Part shown: positions 1 to 12,483 of the stretch, in pieces
How positions within the stretch are numbered: position 1 is the first letter of the stretch
How the letters are laid out: every line of letters starts with the position of its first letter
Assembly (NCBI RefSeq): GCF_004210375.1
Contig: NC_134829.1
Location: forward strand, 26,304,034-26,368,033
Length of the DNA: 64,000 nucleotides
From: Tachypleus tridentatus
Lineage: Eukaryota; Arthropoda; Merostomata; Xiphosura; Limulidae
Direction: 5' to 3'
Position numbers and translations under genes: made by a program
The notes under the pieces: model-generated
Database searches by the model: none
What the model saw: only the letters and a program-made list of their open reading frames with translations
Told to the model about the DNA's origin: nothing

Positions 1-1649
1 TTTTAGTGTTAATGTTATTTACTTCATCAATATTAATTTTCTCTAATATATGTATTTATTGCTATACATGCCATCCCTGACCTCTTGTTTGCATTGCTTT
101 GAAAAGATTGACATCAGCCATCCCTTCATTAACTTCCTTTTTTTAAAAAGCTATTCTTGACTTGTTTGCTTTTTTTTCACTGCAGTAGTTCATTAGACAT
201 TCTTATGTCAAGTTATATTTATAACCAAACTATAAATACAAAGAAATTCCAACTGTAATATTTATTTATCTATTGACTGGTAAATTCTGTTTCACCCTGT
301 TCTGAAGCTTTTTAAAGGAATACAAGATTTATGTAAGAAATCTAACTTCAAAGGGTAATGATAACATCATTTATGCAAATAATTTAATTTACTATTTTTT
401 AATTACTACTAGTTAATGATAATTATAAAATTGGATACTTCATTTGAAACTATGGCACCTCAGTGAAAGAAAAACAGGAAATTCAAACTTTTTGCTATGA
501 TATTTACAGACATTCCCAGAACTGGTGGCAGAGTTATTATGTAGATATTGTTATAAAAGGAAACTGTAGTATTGTAAAGTTCTGATGACCTATTGAGGAG
601 ACATTCAAAATACCATTTTGATGAACATTTCAAGCCATTCCTACTTAGGTATTATTACTGCCTTTCTGATTATGTGTAAACCTGGTTAATTTCTATTTTA
701 TTGGAGTGTTTGAAACAACAAAAAATATCCTTTTCCTGTTTAAGCATGATCATACTGCTGTTAAAGTTGACTTATTGTACTGTTGAAAATTAAACTAAGT
801 AATCATTTCAAAGAATCTCTAGCTAGATTGATTACTGTATCTGGAAAAATAGAAAATAGTTGTAACTCTGTGGACAGATTATTAGTGTTTAGTATGTTTG
901 CATAGATAATCCTTTAGTAAGTTTTTTGTCTTGAATTCTAAAACACACAATTTTTGTAAAACATATAACAGTGTTTTATATTTATATTTTAGCACTGAAA
1001 TGAAGGAATCACACTGATTCTGTAATAATACCAGATTGACATCAACACACAAAGTAGTTCGGACACCTCTCAAATCAAGATGAAGCTAATGTCCAGAAAT
1101 GATACGGAGTATAATTGATTTCAGTATATGAAAGGATGGAATTGATACAAATACTGTCCATCCTGTTTTTAAGCTAGATTATATATTTAAGACTGTTTTA
1201 TTCTTTTCAGAAATATGGTTATAATTAACATGAATTTTGTTTTTCAGTTTTAAGTGCCTGATATTATAACTTGTATTATTAGAACGTGTTTTACGAAGTT
1301 AACAGTGTCAAATTATTTTTGTTCTTTTAAAGGTTTGTTTTAGAATTTTAACAGTTTCACATTATTCATTGCTACTAATTAATACATTTATAGTTACTTT
1401 AATATGAGTTAATTTTTTTAATGTAAAAATATTACTTTTTTTGTCTCCAATTCTTTATAGTTTGAAAGCCAAAATAACACTGTCTCAATTGTATGCTAAA
1501 TATTTAGAATTATTGTACTTTATACATATAAGTTCAAATTTATTTAAATAGTCACTGGATAAAATATAATATTAAATAAATAAAACAAAAGCTGCAAAGA
1601 TGGAAAAACTTTAAAAGTAAATAACACTTTTTAATTTAAAAATAACATT

Positions 1650-1748
1650 TTGGGCCTACACCCTTTATCAGGATGTAAATTATACAGTTATCAGTAGACC
1701 ACCAATATCTGTACATTTTATGTCCTGATAAAAAGGGTTCAGGCCCAA
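1650..1748. repeat. Short fold-back with ~28 bp imperfect arms
   Basis: Left arm 1650-1676 (TTGGGCCTACACCCTTTATC...) and right arm 1719-1748 read as inverted copies of one another with a few mismatches and a small indel. About 42 bp lies between them. It may be a tiny MITE or a fossil hairpin. No clear target-site duplication was found, so the class is left open. Confidence 0.55.
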
Positions 1749-4176
1749 CACATTGTATAATGCAAAATTAAAGTTTTGTGTTAGAAATCATAAATTTCTT
1801 TAACCACATACATTTAATTGTGTTTAAGAAAATGTTTTCTGTAATATAAATGTTTAGGTTATAATGTGTGGTAATACACATGTACTTATCTCATTAAAAC
1901 AACAACAAAAATATGGCATTGTTGGTTGAACTTTTATATCACTATTCATGTCTAGTATTTATAAATATGAGAGTATAGTTTGTCAGTGTTTCAGTTTTGA
2001 GTTACCTTCCAGAGTGTTATGTTTGTTACTTAATGTAAAGTTTCTGATAGTTGAGCTCTCCAACTTTATACATGTTTAAGGTCTGGATCTAAAATTTGAG
2101 AAGGAAGATAAGTCATTTGTGATCCATTTAAGAAACTTGTAATGAACCACAGCTGTGTTTTATTTCATATTCTTTAGTCAAAAAGTAAATTTTGAAATTA
2201 TTAAGAAGGGACACTTTTTGTGATGTATGTTGGTAAGTCTTTTTCAAAGTTGTATTTAATTAGTTATGGACTAGATAACCCTGCTTCTTTATACTAGTGT
2301 AAAGAGATTATACTCATTCTTTTCAGGAAAATACATAATTTAAGCCATTTTATTCCACTATGACAATTAGTGTAGTGGAGTTATTTCTATACAACTGGAA
2401 GAAGTGCATCAAACCTCGAGATAAATTAACTTGAACACATAAGTGATGAAAGTGATGCAGGGTTGTCCATCATCTTGATATCAGGATATTCAGATATCAA
2501 GGTTGTAGTTATATGCATTCTTCTCATGAATGGGTTCTTTTATATCAACATCATGTTTGATGAAATCTGCCTCTGTTGGTTTGAAAGAGTAGATATACTA
2601 AGTCAGTAGATGTAGCTTTTTGTTGCACCCTGTATGTCATTTCTGATATTCAGATAGTTGTATCTTTTTTGCTTTTATGGAATACTTGTGATACACATAG
2701 TAACATTTCACATAGGGAAGGTTGGATAGATTTGTTAAATTGTGTATTTTTGGTGCACTTGGACTGCGTAAGTATACACAGTATGAATTTCATTGAAAAG
2801 AGAAAATGAACAAGCCTTGTTTTCTTGTTTAAGAGTTAGTTGAAATTCATTAAACTCTGAGTTAGCCATTATCATGATCTTATTTTCTTTCATTAAGTCT
2901 AGAAATTCTGTGTTAAGAGTTGGATGCTTTTCATTAACTTTGGAGAATATAGCTGTGTGTGTATTTTAATTGGTAATTTGAGCTATAACCTATGTTTCCT
3001 ATAACTTTTATATTACTATTAAAGTAGTTCTAAACTAATTTTCAAGTGTTTTGTGGTATACACTTTCAGTTATTTTTTATGTATGAATTACAGTATTAAA
3101 TATTTTGGAGGATCCCCTGACTGTTGTACCAGTAGCACTTAACATTCATGGGAACAACTATTGTTTATAATGTAAAGAATACCACAGAAACTGGCTTACA
3201 GAAATATACACAAGTTTTAAAATAACCATAATGTTGAACTTTTATGTATGGAGCATCTGAAGCTTTGTTGACCTTATCTTTCCAGTTGTCTATAGGGTTG
3301 GACCATAGGACTAACCTTGTATTGGAAAAGGAATGTTGACTATAATTCCAAATTTACTTTGTGTATCTGTGTGAAACGTGGAAATTTTTAGTAAAATGTA
3401 CAGGCCTTTATTATATAGAAAAATCAGATATGTTACAAAAGCATTTGTAGCTAAGATGTATCTCAACTGACAATGCTGTTTTGACTCAAACAAGAGGGTG
3501 AGGTGACATTCATGTGAAGAACAGAAATACTTTTGTCCATTCTATAGTTTACATATTGTACTTTCATAACCTCTAAGAACCTCTGAAATTCATACTGACA
3601 GTTTTTTTCAGTATCCCTGGATACTGTATTTGATATTTACTCTCCTCTCTCAGGAACCTTGCTAAATCAGCTGTGTAGGATAAAATCAATAGTTGTTAAC
3701 CATGGCATCAGATATATATAACATCATGCTGAGTGGCACTTTGTAAAAGGTCATAGTATTCACTTTGATTTCCACATATGCAAATAATTTTGATGTCCTA
3801 GAAAAATATTTTTAAGGGTTTTCCTGCATACCAACAAATGAGGTTTTCTCTAGCAAAATGAATCAAATAACAGCATTTATTAAAGTAAGGCTTTGTTTTT
3901 GTACATTTATTTGTGTTACTCTTGTAAATAATGACTGTAGTAGTATCATTTTCTGTGCATAATTGACACAAAGTTTAATACATAAGTTTCGTTGAATTTT
4001 AGGATGCAGTATGTAAAACGGATTTCTTATGACAAATTGTATTTAGTAGTCATTATTGCTTATTTTGGAAGTACTTTTGTCTTTTATGATTGCAAATGGT
4101 AATTATAGACAAAATACAATAAATAGAGAGAATTCTGGTTAGGTTTGAAATATAATTGTTTCCACCTGATTTCTGT

Positions 4177-4214
4177 CATATGTGACAAAAAATTTTTTCA
4201 TTTTGTCACATATG
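4177..4214. repeat. Perfect 14-bp hairpin
   Basis: CATATGTGACAAAA at 4177-4190 is followed by its exact reverse complement at 4201-4214, with a 10-nt loop. The stem does not extend cleanly, so it is short for a microRNA precursor. It may be chance or the core of a small palindromic repeat. Confidence 0.6.
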
Positions 4215-5229
4215 GAAATAGTTATCATAAAGGTCTTTTCTGTGCTTAGAAAATCTTTCCATCTATCCAACTCATTAAGTAAATTCAAGTTGAGAGTAGT
4301 TTTTGATCATGCTCAATTAATTTTTACCCAGTAAGCTGGGCCAACCACACCTTAAATGAACAATTATTATTTTTGTATACTGAAAAATATTGTTAGTAAA
4401 GAGATGGCTAACTTGGTGGTATCTCCCAATTTATATTACTGATGTTTACACTGCATTTTATAAATAGTTAGCTCAGGTTAAAAATTACTGAAATATTTTG
4501 CATGTACTGAAGCAGAATGACTAGAAATTTATGGTGAATTTAAAGCAATACTTTTAATTTAATACACTTCCAAAATGTAACTGAAATTAAAACAAAAATT
4601 ACCAAAAACAGAAGAAAAACACCAACCAGAAGTACTAACGTTATGTATGCATTTGCATATCAAAGCAACCTTTGTCATCTTACAAATGGCACTAGATTGA
4701 GAACACAGCTAACATTGCTGCAGTATAAACTTTATTGAATAGGCAAAAGTGTGTGATTTTGAGCCAAAAATAACTTGTTGATTTAATATGTGGCCATACT
4801 TACTTGAAAATACTTGTTAACTAATCAAATGAAAGTACAAATCATTTAATGGCTATCTTATAATTTTAAATTTCAATGAAGTGCATGCAGAGCCTTATTG
4901 CTTGTGAGAACTGTTACTGTTGTGCCAAAATGTAATAACATTAAGGTGACTGTAATACAAATTATGTGAGGTAACTGTGTCTCATAAAGTTTTGTTTTCT
5001 GCTGTCATAATGCTGTCTCTGCACACTGATGTGCAACTTCTGCATTAAAAGCTTTATTTGTGGTGAAATTTTGGTGTATGTTTAGTTTTTGTATTGTTAT
5101 CTAAGTCCCTCAAATGTCACTAGGAAACTCTTTTCTGCATGTTTAAAAGTTTTCTTTCTTGGTAAGTACATGCTTGTATAGAGTATGTGTTACTGTCCCT
5201 AGCAGGGTTGAAATTCTGCCGATACTCAC

Positions 5230-5405
5230 CGGTACTGTGTATTGGAACTTGTTTTTTAAGGTGGTAGTAGTACAGGACTGACTTGAGCTGCTCTGTCTTT
5301 TTTGTTTTTTTAACAACTGAGTACCTGTAATGTTTTTCACCCCTGGGCCATAGTAACACAGCAAAGAATTTGTCACCGATGAACTGGCTGTGTTTATTGC
5401 TTGAT
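5230..5405 (-). CDS. Candidate internal exon, unknown gene
   Basis: On the minus strand, an AG after a TG-rich run (5406-5407) and a good donor GTGAGT (complement of 5224-5229) bound 176 bp. That interval is open in a frame reading DQAINTASSSVTNSLLCYYG and ending FQYTVP. The peptide is serine/threonine rich with a basic patch (LLKKQKRQ) and matches no family I recognise. A second minus frame is also open, which weakens the coding case. The interval recurs in unit 2 (15167-15342) with one replacement change and is cut in unit 3. It could equally be non-coding sequence that happens to be open. Confidence 0.22.
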
Positions 5406-5759
5406 CTGCACACACACAGTATTACTTGAATACTTGTTGTTACTTTATATATAAAGCTGTGTTGTGTTCATCACTGTCATCTTCCTTATTTGTGATTCAT
5501 AATAAGTGCTTGCAAGAAAAATTTAGATGCTCATTTTTAAGTATTGGTGGAATGACAGATTTTTGAAATATTAAAAATCTCAATTTATAAAGTAAACTGA
5601 GTTGTGAACAAAAGTCATTTAAGAAACCAAAAATGACAGCAATATATCTAAGACTGAATCTTCTCAATTTTTTGTGCTATGGCTACTATATGAAAACAAC
5701 AACAACAACAACAAAACAGTAAACTGTATTGAACTGATGCATTGCTAATGTTTTGCAAT

Positions 5760-8470
5760 TAAGTGGATATTATGTTATGATAAAAGCACATTTAATGAGG
5801 GTATATTTTTTAATGCTATCTCACTAGTCACTATTTACTTATACTATGACTAATCTATAAAGGAAAACCATTAAAAAATTATGACTAACAGTATCTTAGT
5901 GTTCAGAACTTGAGATGGTAAAAGTATGTTTAGTATTTAAAATGTAACTTAGAAATTATTTAAGTGAAATACCATAAAAAGTAATAAAACAGGAATTTCT
6001 GTTCTAATGTAATTCAAAGAAATAATTTGGGAAGTTGTGTATGTAATGAATTTGAACAATTGTTATAAATCCTAAAATATTACTGTATAACTAGATTTTT
6101 TTATAGTTGCTCAGCCAAAAATTGAATGGTACATTATACACTGCACTCTGTATATGTTGTGTTGGGTTGAAAAACAGTTGAATGGTAATTTTAAGTGTCA
6201 TATTACAGAAGAAATCAAAGATAACCATAGAGAGTATTAAATTATATTGGTTTCTAAAACTAAATCAAAAATGTGTAACTTTGGGCAATAATGTTACATT
6301 ATTATGATCCTCCAAGCTGTAGCACCTTTTGATATTTTGTGTGAATATTGCTGCATGTAATTTGTTAAACTAGGAATTTCCACTGTTCACTAGAGTAGAA
6401 AATATTTGAGGGTTGCTATTTATTGTGGTAGAGGTAAACAGTTATTGATTTTGTTGTTGCCATTCAATGATTGAATATATTTATCTACTGATAAAATTAC
6501 ATGGCTAATACTTTTTTTTATCATTCAGGAAACTAATGGAATGCCTTAGATTTAACATATTTATGAAATGCTTAGTTACTGTAAGTTAAAAGGATGTCTT
6601 GTATTTTCATTAGATAAAGAAAATAAAGGATAATTATTCTATTATTTCAATAGCACAGATAAAGATCTTAAACTATCCAAACCACAGAATGATTGTGTAG
6701 TACAGTTAGCTAGATTTGGAGAGTAAGAAAACTGCACAGTTAGTGAGAGGTATTGTAATTGTATGGTTTAGTAAGCCATTATAAGATCAAAGCTAAAGTT
6801 CTGAATGACAAAATAAAGATGGGAGGTAAATGTATGATCTGGTAGGGTGGAGGAGTGCCCACACTAAATTATCAGATGGCAGAATAAAGATGAGGTAATT
6901 ATGCAATTTGGTAGGTTAGGGGGTGTGTCCACACTAAATCACAGATAACAGAATAGGTAATTATATGGTTAGGTAGGATAAGGGAGTGTCACTGCATGTT
7001 TCACATCAGGTAATACAGTTATTTGTCTGTTGTTTCAAGAGTAACTTGAATCCTGACATCTTAATATGTGTTGTGTATATACATTGTTGGAGAATGTCTA
7101 CCTTAATTACATCCTCATATTTCACACTAAAGATTGTTTTTTCACACAATCTAAATACATGACATTGTAAACATTGTTCACTGAAATTAAATGTGACACT
7201 CGCATTTTGGCTTTTCACTCATTTACTCTATTTCATTTAAGCATAGGTTCTGTAGCAGGAGTGTGTTAAAAAAACCTTATTGAAAGCTTCACCTTATACT
7301 AAATGTATGTAGATGTACATCACTTCAAAAGATAGAAATGTGTTAACATTACATTAGAAGATTACTGAACAAAATGATTTTGGTTCAGAGGTTTTTGATT
7401 TGTCTTGCTAGTGTTCAAAAGTCAAAAGTGCTTTTTTACAAAATTCATAAGGGGTTATGCTCAGCTGGAACGGTGATCAAAAGTTAGAAGCATTAGTTAA
7501 GAAATAATGATGAGGATTTGGGTTTGTTGTTTTTAATTTTTTTTGATAGGTGGTCAGACTTTAGAAACACCAGTTTCTGTAGATAACATGACAGTAAACC
7601 TAAAGGCTGGTCTGATAGTTATATGTCAAATAAAACGGTTTCGACGTAAGAAATGCAGTCCGAAGTAAAATGTACAATATATTTTAAACGTGCTTATACA
7701 AAATGTTATAGGTGGTTGCGTATATACTAGCATTTAAGAACGTTAACAATTGCAGTGTTATTAGTATAACAGAAAGCATGACTGAAATAGTATTGGAGAA
7801 AAACGTGTTCGTGAAAGAGTGACAACTGGTGAAGTTAAGAGTGTAGTTTCGTTTTTTCACTGTTGTATTAGTTCTTTACTGGATGTTTTTATATAATGTA
7901 AAATATTGTGAACCTCGGTTTCATATGTTATGTATGTTTTTGGCGTTTTAAAAAATAAACATTACTTTTATTTGTTTACTCGTTGTCGGTATATAATTTA
8001 AAACCTGCAATAAGTTTATTGAATTGTTTAATTTTAAAAACAAAACATCGTGTTGTACTGGTAAATACGTGTTCTATACAGCTTGTTAAATAATTATTAA
8101 TTTCTTTCGACCTTCGTTATTACTGCATACTTATTCTACCTAAATTTGTGTGAATTATTTGTTTAGGCCTGCGACGTGGCAGTAAATTTGTGTTTAATAG
8201 GATGAGTATTCAGTTATTACATTAAAGGCATATTTGGAAATGGAATGTTAGAAATGAGAGACAATATTAGGCCTTGCACTGTAAATACCATAGTTTCAAA
8301 TTTAATTCCTAGGTTTCCTGAACGATAGTTTACAAATATTTACTAAACACGTGACCATTTTTTTAAATATTAAATGTAAAAAAATTGTTATTTATTATAA
8401 TATTTAACGTATCATAATATTCAAAGCAATAACATAAGAACGTGAAATAAAAAAGCCGCAAATTTTGGCT
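5760..8470. other. Duplicated non-coding stretch
   Basis: No gene is recognised. The stretch matches 18013-20740 in unit 2, and its first two thirds match the inverted copy (34075-38220, RTE insertion excluded). A degenerate tandem repeat at about 6753-7020 is listed separately. Otherwise I see only AT-rich DNA. Confidence 0.6.
6753..7020 (+). repeat. Degenerate ~55-70 bp tandem repeat
   Basis: Four or so diverged units share the pattern GGTAATTAT.TGGTTTGGTAGG, GTGTCCACACTAAAT and CAGAATAAAGATGAG. The same array is in unit 2 (about 18990-19283) and in the inverted copy (about 36775-37080). It therefore predates both duplications. Confidence 0.6.
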
Positions 8471-8510
8471 AACAAAATTTACAATGCCTTATAAAGATTA
8501 GAAATAACAA

Positions 8511-9535
8511 ATGCTACTTGAAATGTTGAATAGCTTTAATGAAAAAGAATGCACTGTCGCCTGATTTCTGGGTATTGAGAAAACATTCGACGCTGTATGG
8601 CACAATGGTCTTCGGTTCCGTACGTACGAAATGGGACACAGCGTGGAATTATTCGCTGGTTTTCTTACTTTTTGAAAAACAGAAAATGTAGAATACGCGT
8701 AGAGGGAACTTTCTCGGAGTTCTTCACTCCAGAAGCTGGCGTCCTTCAAGGATGGGTGTTTAGTTCTATTCTCTTCATCGTGTATGTAGATAATATGCCA
8801 CTCAAAGACCCAAACCATGGATACGCGTCACAGTTCGTTCATGATGTAGCAATTTGGAAAAGTGCCCCTACACCAGAAATAGCAGCCATTAACTTACAAC
8901 CACAAGTAATTAGATTATGTGAATATTGTGAAAAATATAGAATTAAAATAAATACAGCGAAGATACAATTGGTAATATTTTCAAAATCAACGAAACATCA
9001 AAAAGTTCAACCCCAAATCTACATAAACGGAAAGCTTCTCCAAACTGCTACATCTGCAAAATGTTTAGGGTTAACATATGATTCTAAACTTACATGGATA
9101 AAACATGTAAATACCATAAAAACTAAAATTTGGTGAAGAATAAACTATGCTAGGAGTCAAACTTGTAAAAACTTCTGAACACCTGAAAACATCTGTAAAA
9201 AATACAAAACATGTATAAGACCAGTAGTAGACTATGCAGCTCCTGCGTGGATTAATGTAAGTGAAAAACAAATGCAAACCAAACTCCAAACATTACAGAA
9301 TACACTAATTACATCAGCATACAGGGTACCTAAAACCACTTCTTCAAAGTTCATGCACAATTACTCAAATACACAAACAATACCAGATAGACTTCTACAT
9401 AGTACACTAAAATATTTAGATAAAAATTGGCGAAAAAATGAGTTGTTATGCGAACTAGACAGATATTGCATATATGATGAAGAGAGACCTAAACACCTCT
9501 CCCCGTTAAACTTGTACATCAGATCTTTAAGATAA
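8511..9535 (+). pseudogene. Jockey-like LINE RT relic (unit 1)
   Basis: This is the C-terminal half of a LINE reverse transcriptase. Reading in the plus strand one meets the remains of the first catalytic motif (EKTFDAVWHNGL), the GVLQG block, the YVDNMPL segment, then FVHD where jockey-clade enzymes normally have F(A/V)DD, so a catalytic aspartate is lost. Further on come a LGLTYDSKLTWIKH block and the thumb-like tail PVVDYAAPAWINV ending RSLR. At least two in-frame stops break it, near 8565 and 9175, and the endonuclease and gag-like ORF are absent. The GW after LQG, where unit 2 keeps GG, marks extra decay in this copy. It is dead sequence, already in the unit before duplication. Confidence 0.85.
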
Positions 9536-9539
9536 CATC

Positions 9540-10540
9540 AAATTTAAAATAATAATAAAATAGAGCTAAAATAAAACAGGCCACCTACGTTCTAGACTTA
9601 TAAAAACATTTAAAAAATGAATGAACAATATAAATGGACATTGCCCTGAAAAGGACCAGATTTAAAGATATGCTATTACTTCAGCCATTTTGTATTTATT
9701 CTAAATGTATGAATCAGGCCACTCCAACAAAGTAATTGAAGGAGGAGGAGGTCTACTGTACCTGACCTTCCTGGGTATACAAATATATATACCGAGAGAG
9801 AGAAGTTGAATCGGGCATTATTTGTGGGGTATTCACCATGAGAACTTGTGTCAACTGTGAAGTGTGTAAATCAGTGTTGTAGCTGTAATGATGGTGATGT
9901 GGAATATAGTTTTCTTTATAAGGTAATGTTGAGTATTAAAATTAAAATTAAAGTCGACCATACTGAAGCACGGTTGAAAGCAACAGAAGTGAGAAAAGCA
10001 GTTTAAATAATTTGCGCTCACCAATATGATGGCCTTTACCAACATCACGAGCACATGTTAAGTTACTAACAACAGCAGTGTAGCGCAAAATAGCGGGGTC
10101 TTTTTTCCTCGAAAATCATGTTTGCCTTCTTCTGGAAGTTTTTAAAGAACAATAACAGAGAAAACAAAACATACACGCATACTGAATTTAAGTCGGCCTG
10201 GGCATTTCAGGTTCCTTCACTGTGGTATTTCTTATCATGTGATAATAGACTCGTGCCGCTCGCTCTATGCTGACAGCGGCTCTGCGCAAAGACTTCTCTG
10301 CAGAAACAGAGCTGTTAAAGCCAGCAGTCACTACAGGATTTGGGTAGGCCCATCAACAAAGTTAATATTGGCTTGTGTAAGCTCCAGAGTGCGACTTATG
10401 AAGTGTCTATGGAGTTCCTGTTACCCGTACTGTGGGAGAGTTATAGGAGGAAGTGAACGGATAAAGGCCCTCAGCGGCGTTCTCATCAGTCTAACCAACT
10501 GACAAGAGAACGACGTACAGCAGCTACACAGAACGCGCTG
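9540..10540. other. Intergenic, including GC-richer 10.2-10.5 kb
   Basis: The first 200-250 bp after the LINE frame are probably its 3' untranslated tail. The interval 10230-10540 has clearly higher GC than its surroundings and is not repeated elsewhere in the window except in unit 2 (22490-22800). It lies about 2 kb upstream of the dioxygenase and could be an upstream exon or regulatory island. No splice signals convinced me. Confidence 0.4.
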
Positions 10541-10547
10541 TACGGCT

Positions 10548-10817
10548 TTGTTTGTTTGTTTTGGAATTTCGCACAAAGCTACTCGAGTGCTATCTGTGCT
10601 AGCCGTCCCTAATTTAGCAGTGTAAGACTAGAGGGGATGCAGCTAATCATCACCACCCACCGCCAACTCTTGGGCTACTCTTTTACCAACGAATAGTGGG
10701 ATTGACCGTCACATTATAACGCCCTCACGGCTGGGAGGGCGAGCATGTTTGGCACGACTCGGGTGCGAACCCGCGACCCCCAGATTACGAAGCGCACGCC
10801 TTAACGCGCTAGGCCAT
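10548..10817 (-). mobile_element. tRNA-Thr-derived SINE (unit 1)
   Basis: In sense (minus) orientation the element starts with a tRNA-like head with A box TGGCC.AGCGCGTTAAGG and B box GGGTTCGCACCC, runs through a conserved middle (TATTCGTTGGTAAAAGAGTA), and ends in a conserved tail (GCACAGATAGCC...GCGAAATTCC) plus CAAA repeats. The head resembles tRNA-Thr(CGT) around the anticodon region. It is shared with unit 2 at 22811-23083, so it predates the duplication. Confidence 0.92.
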
Positions 10818-10856
10818 AATTATAAAAGAACGAGACAAAGCTTTATCAGTAGTGAA

Positions 10857-11084
10857 GCGGGTTCGCGCCCGCGTCGCGCTAAACGTGCTCGCCCTCCTAG
10901 CCGTGGGGGTGTATAATGTGACGGTGAATCCCACTATTCGTTGGTAAAGAGTAGCCCAAGAGTTGGCGGTGGGTGGTGATGACTAGCTGCCTTCCCTCTA
11001 GTCTTACACTGCTAAATTAGGGACGGCTAGCACAGATAGCCCTCGAGTAGCTTTGTGCGAAATTCCCAAACAAACAAACAAACA
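10857..11084 (+). mobile_element. 5'-truncated SINE unique to unit 1
   Basis: Same SINE family, plus orientation, beginning inside the B-box region (GCGGGTTCGCGCCC) and ending in CAAA repeats. It is flanked by a 12-bp target duplication, ATCAGTAGTGAA (10845-10856) and ATCAGTATTGAA (11085-11096). Unit 2 has a single uninterrupted copy of the target at about 23113-23124. The filled and empty sites show that this insertion happened after the two units separated. Confidence 0.93.
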
Positions 11085-11404
11085 ATCAGTATTGAACATA
11101 AACAATATAACAGTTTCTAGTATTAATTATATAATGCACAAATAACGCAGAAAAAATTAAATAAATAATAATTAGCTGGAATGCTAAGAATATTTTAAAA
11201 ACAATTTCGTTTCAATAACTGAGCCCGCGAGACGTGTGTATAATTTTATAGTGAAATTAATTAGGGAATGTTTTTGGTAATGCTATATGATAATAATGAA
11301 AACAAAGTTGAATATGTTAGGTCAATCACAGTATGTTTGCCGTATCCAGTGTCACATGAGGGTCCATAACCAACAAGACTGTATGTAATTCGCACCGTTG
11401 TTGG

Positions 11405-11686
11405 TTTGTTTGTTTGTTTTTTGAATTTCGCACAAAGCTACTCGAGGGCTATTATCTGTGCTAGCCGTCCCTAATTTAGCAGTGTAAGACTAGAGGGAAG
11501 GCAACTAGTCATCACCACCCACCGCCAACTCTTGGGCTACTCTTTTACCAACGAATAGTGGGATTGACCGTCACATAAAACGCCCCACGGCTGAAAGGGC
11601 GAGCATGTTTGGTGTGACGGGGATTCGAACCCGCGACCCTCAAATTACGAGTCGCACGCCTTAACACGCTTGGCCATGCCAGGCCT
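11405..11686 (-). mobile_element. tRNA-Thr-derived SINE (unit 1)
   Basis: Full-length minus-strand copy flanked by ACCGTTGTTGG (11394-11404) and ACCATTGTTGG (11687-11697), an 11-bp target duplication with one mismatch. The B box GGATTCGAACCC is intact. Shared with unit 2 (23432-23707), hence older than the duplication. Confidence 0.93.
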
Positions 11687-11831
11687 ACCATTGTTGGTAT
11701 CTGTGAAGTCACCATTTTTATGTGTACTCATGTCTAAACTCTTGACGACAATGAAGTAAATTGTTGAATTATTTAATTGAAAAAAATTCAATCTGAATAA
11801 TTATATAATAAATATTTACTTACAGATTATG

Positions 11832-11921
11832 CGTTGGGCTATTTGCTTTACCCACTGCGAGGAATGGAACACTTGATTTTATCACTATAAGGCAGCAAAC
11901 TTACTGCTGTTCTACCGAGGA
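11832..11921 (-). mobile_element. Old tRNA-like SINE fragment (third family)
   Basis: Read on the minus strand it gives a weak tRNA-like head (TCGGTAGAACAGCAGTAAG), a decayed B box (TGTTCCATTCC) and the tail AAATAGCCCAACGC. It resembles the family best seen at 43277-43400. It is present in unit 2 at about 23852-23941. Confidence 0.5.
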
Positions 11922-11929
11922 ACAACAGT

Positions 11930-12483
11930 ACGAAAAATATATGAAGTAGCATATGTCTTTAATTCATCATATTTCGCAAGAAACTTTATCACATCTCAAG
12001 TTAGTTAGCTTGATATGTATGTAATAAACAATCATGAAAAGGTACTTAAACGTAGAACAACAAAATTAATTACCGACAGAGTTACTGACGTAGAAGTTCT
12101 TGATTTAATGCAATATTATTTTTTTTTATTAAAATATTTACTATATCACTGTATGAGGCCTAATCTCGCTTCTTTTGTTCAAGGTCACTGATGAGGGGCG
12201 GAGTTTCGAAATTAGTGATAAGTAATGAATCGAATGACATATTTAAATTAATATTTAGTATTAGTTTTGTAAGTTGTCTAGGCAAGTTTAAGTTGTGTTT
12301 TACAATTTAATACCGAGCTCATGTACCTAATGAAAAATTAATTATTTTAATAGTTTAACATAATCGAGTAAAAATAACAGGAACAACAATAAAAGTTTGC
12401 AGATGTGTTGACCTGATTCATCACCGACAGTTTATTACCGTCGCGTTTTAGATAGGCTTAGATAGATTATTAATTTGATTAGG
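11930..12483. promoter_or_regulatory. Upstream region of dioxygenase gene
   Basis: About 550 bp of non-repeat sequence lies between the last SINE fragment and the start codon. It should contain the promoter or 5' leader. No clear TATA box or initiator could be picked out with confidence. The counterpart is 23950-24503. Confidence 0.3.

Larger units (their letters stand above)
1..4625. other. AT-rich stretch without recognisable gene
   Basis: I see no convincing coding region, RNA gene or full-length transposon here. Open frames are short and look like chance in AT-rich DNA. Two inverted repeats stand out and are listed separately (1650-1748 and 4177-4214). The stretch could be intron or untranslated sequence of a neighbouring gene, but nothing in it proves that. 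Confidence 0.5.

Noticed and set aside
10239-10502. 87-codon frame upstream of the dioxygenase, also in unit 2
   Set aside because: It begins at GTG and resembles no family. Conservation between units reflects the recent duplication and not selection.
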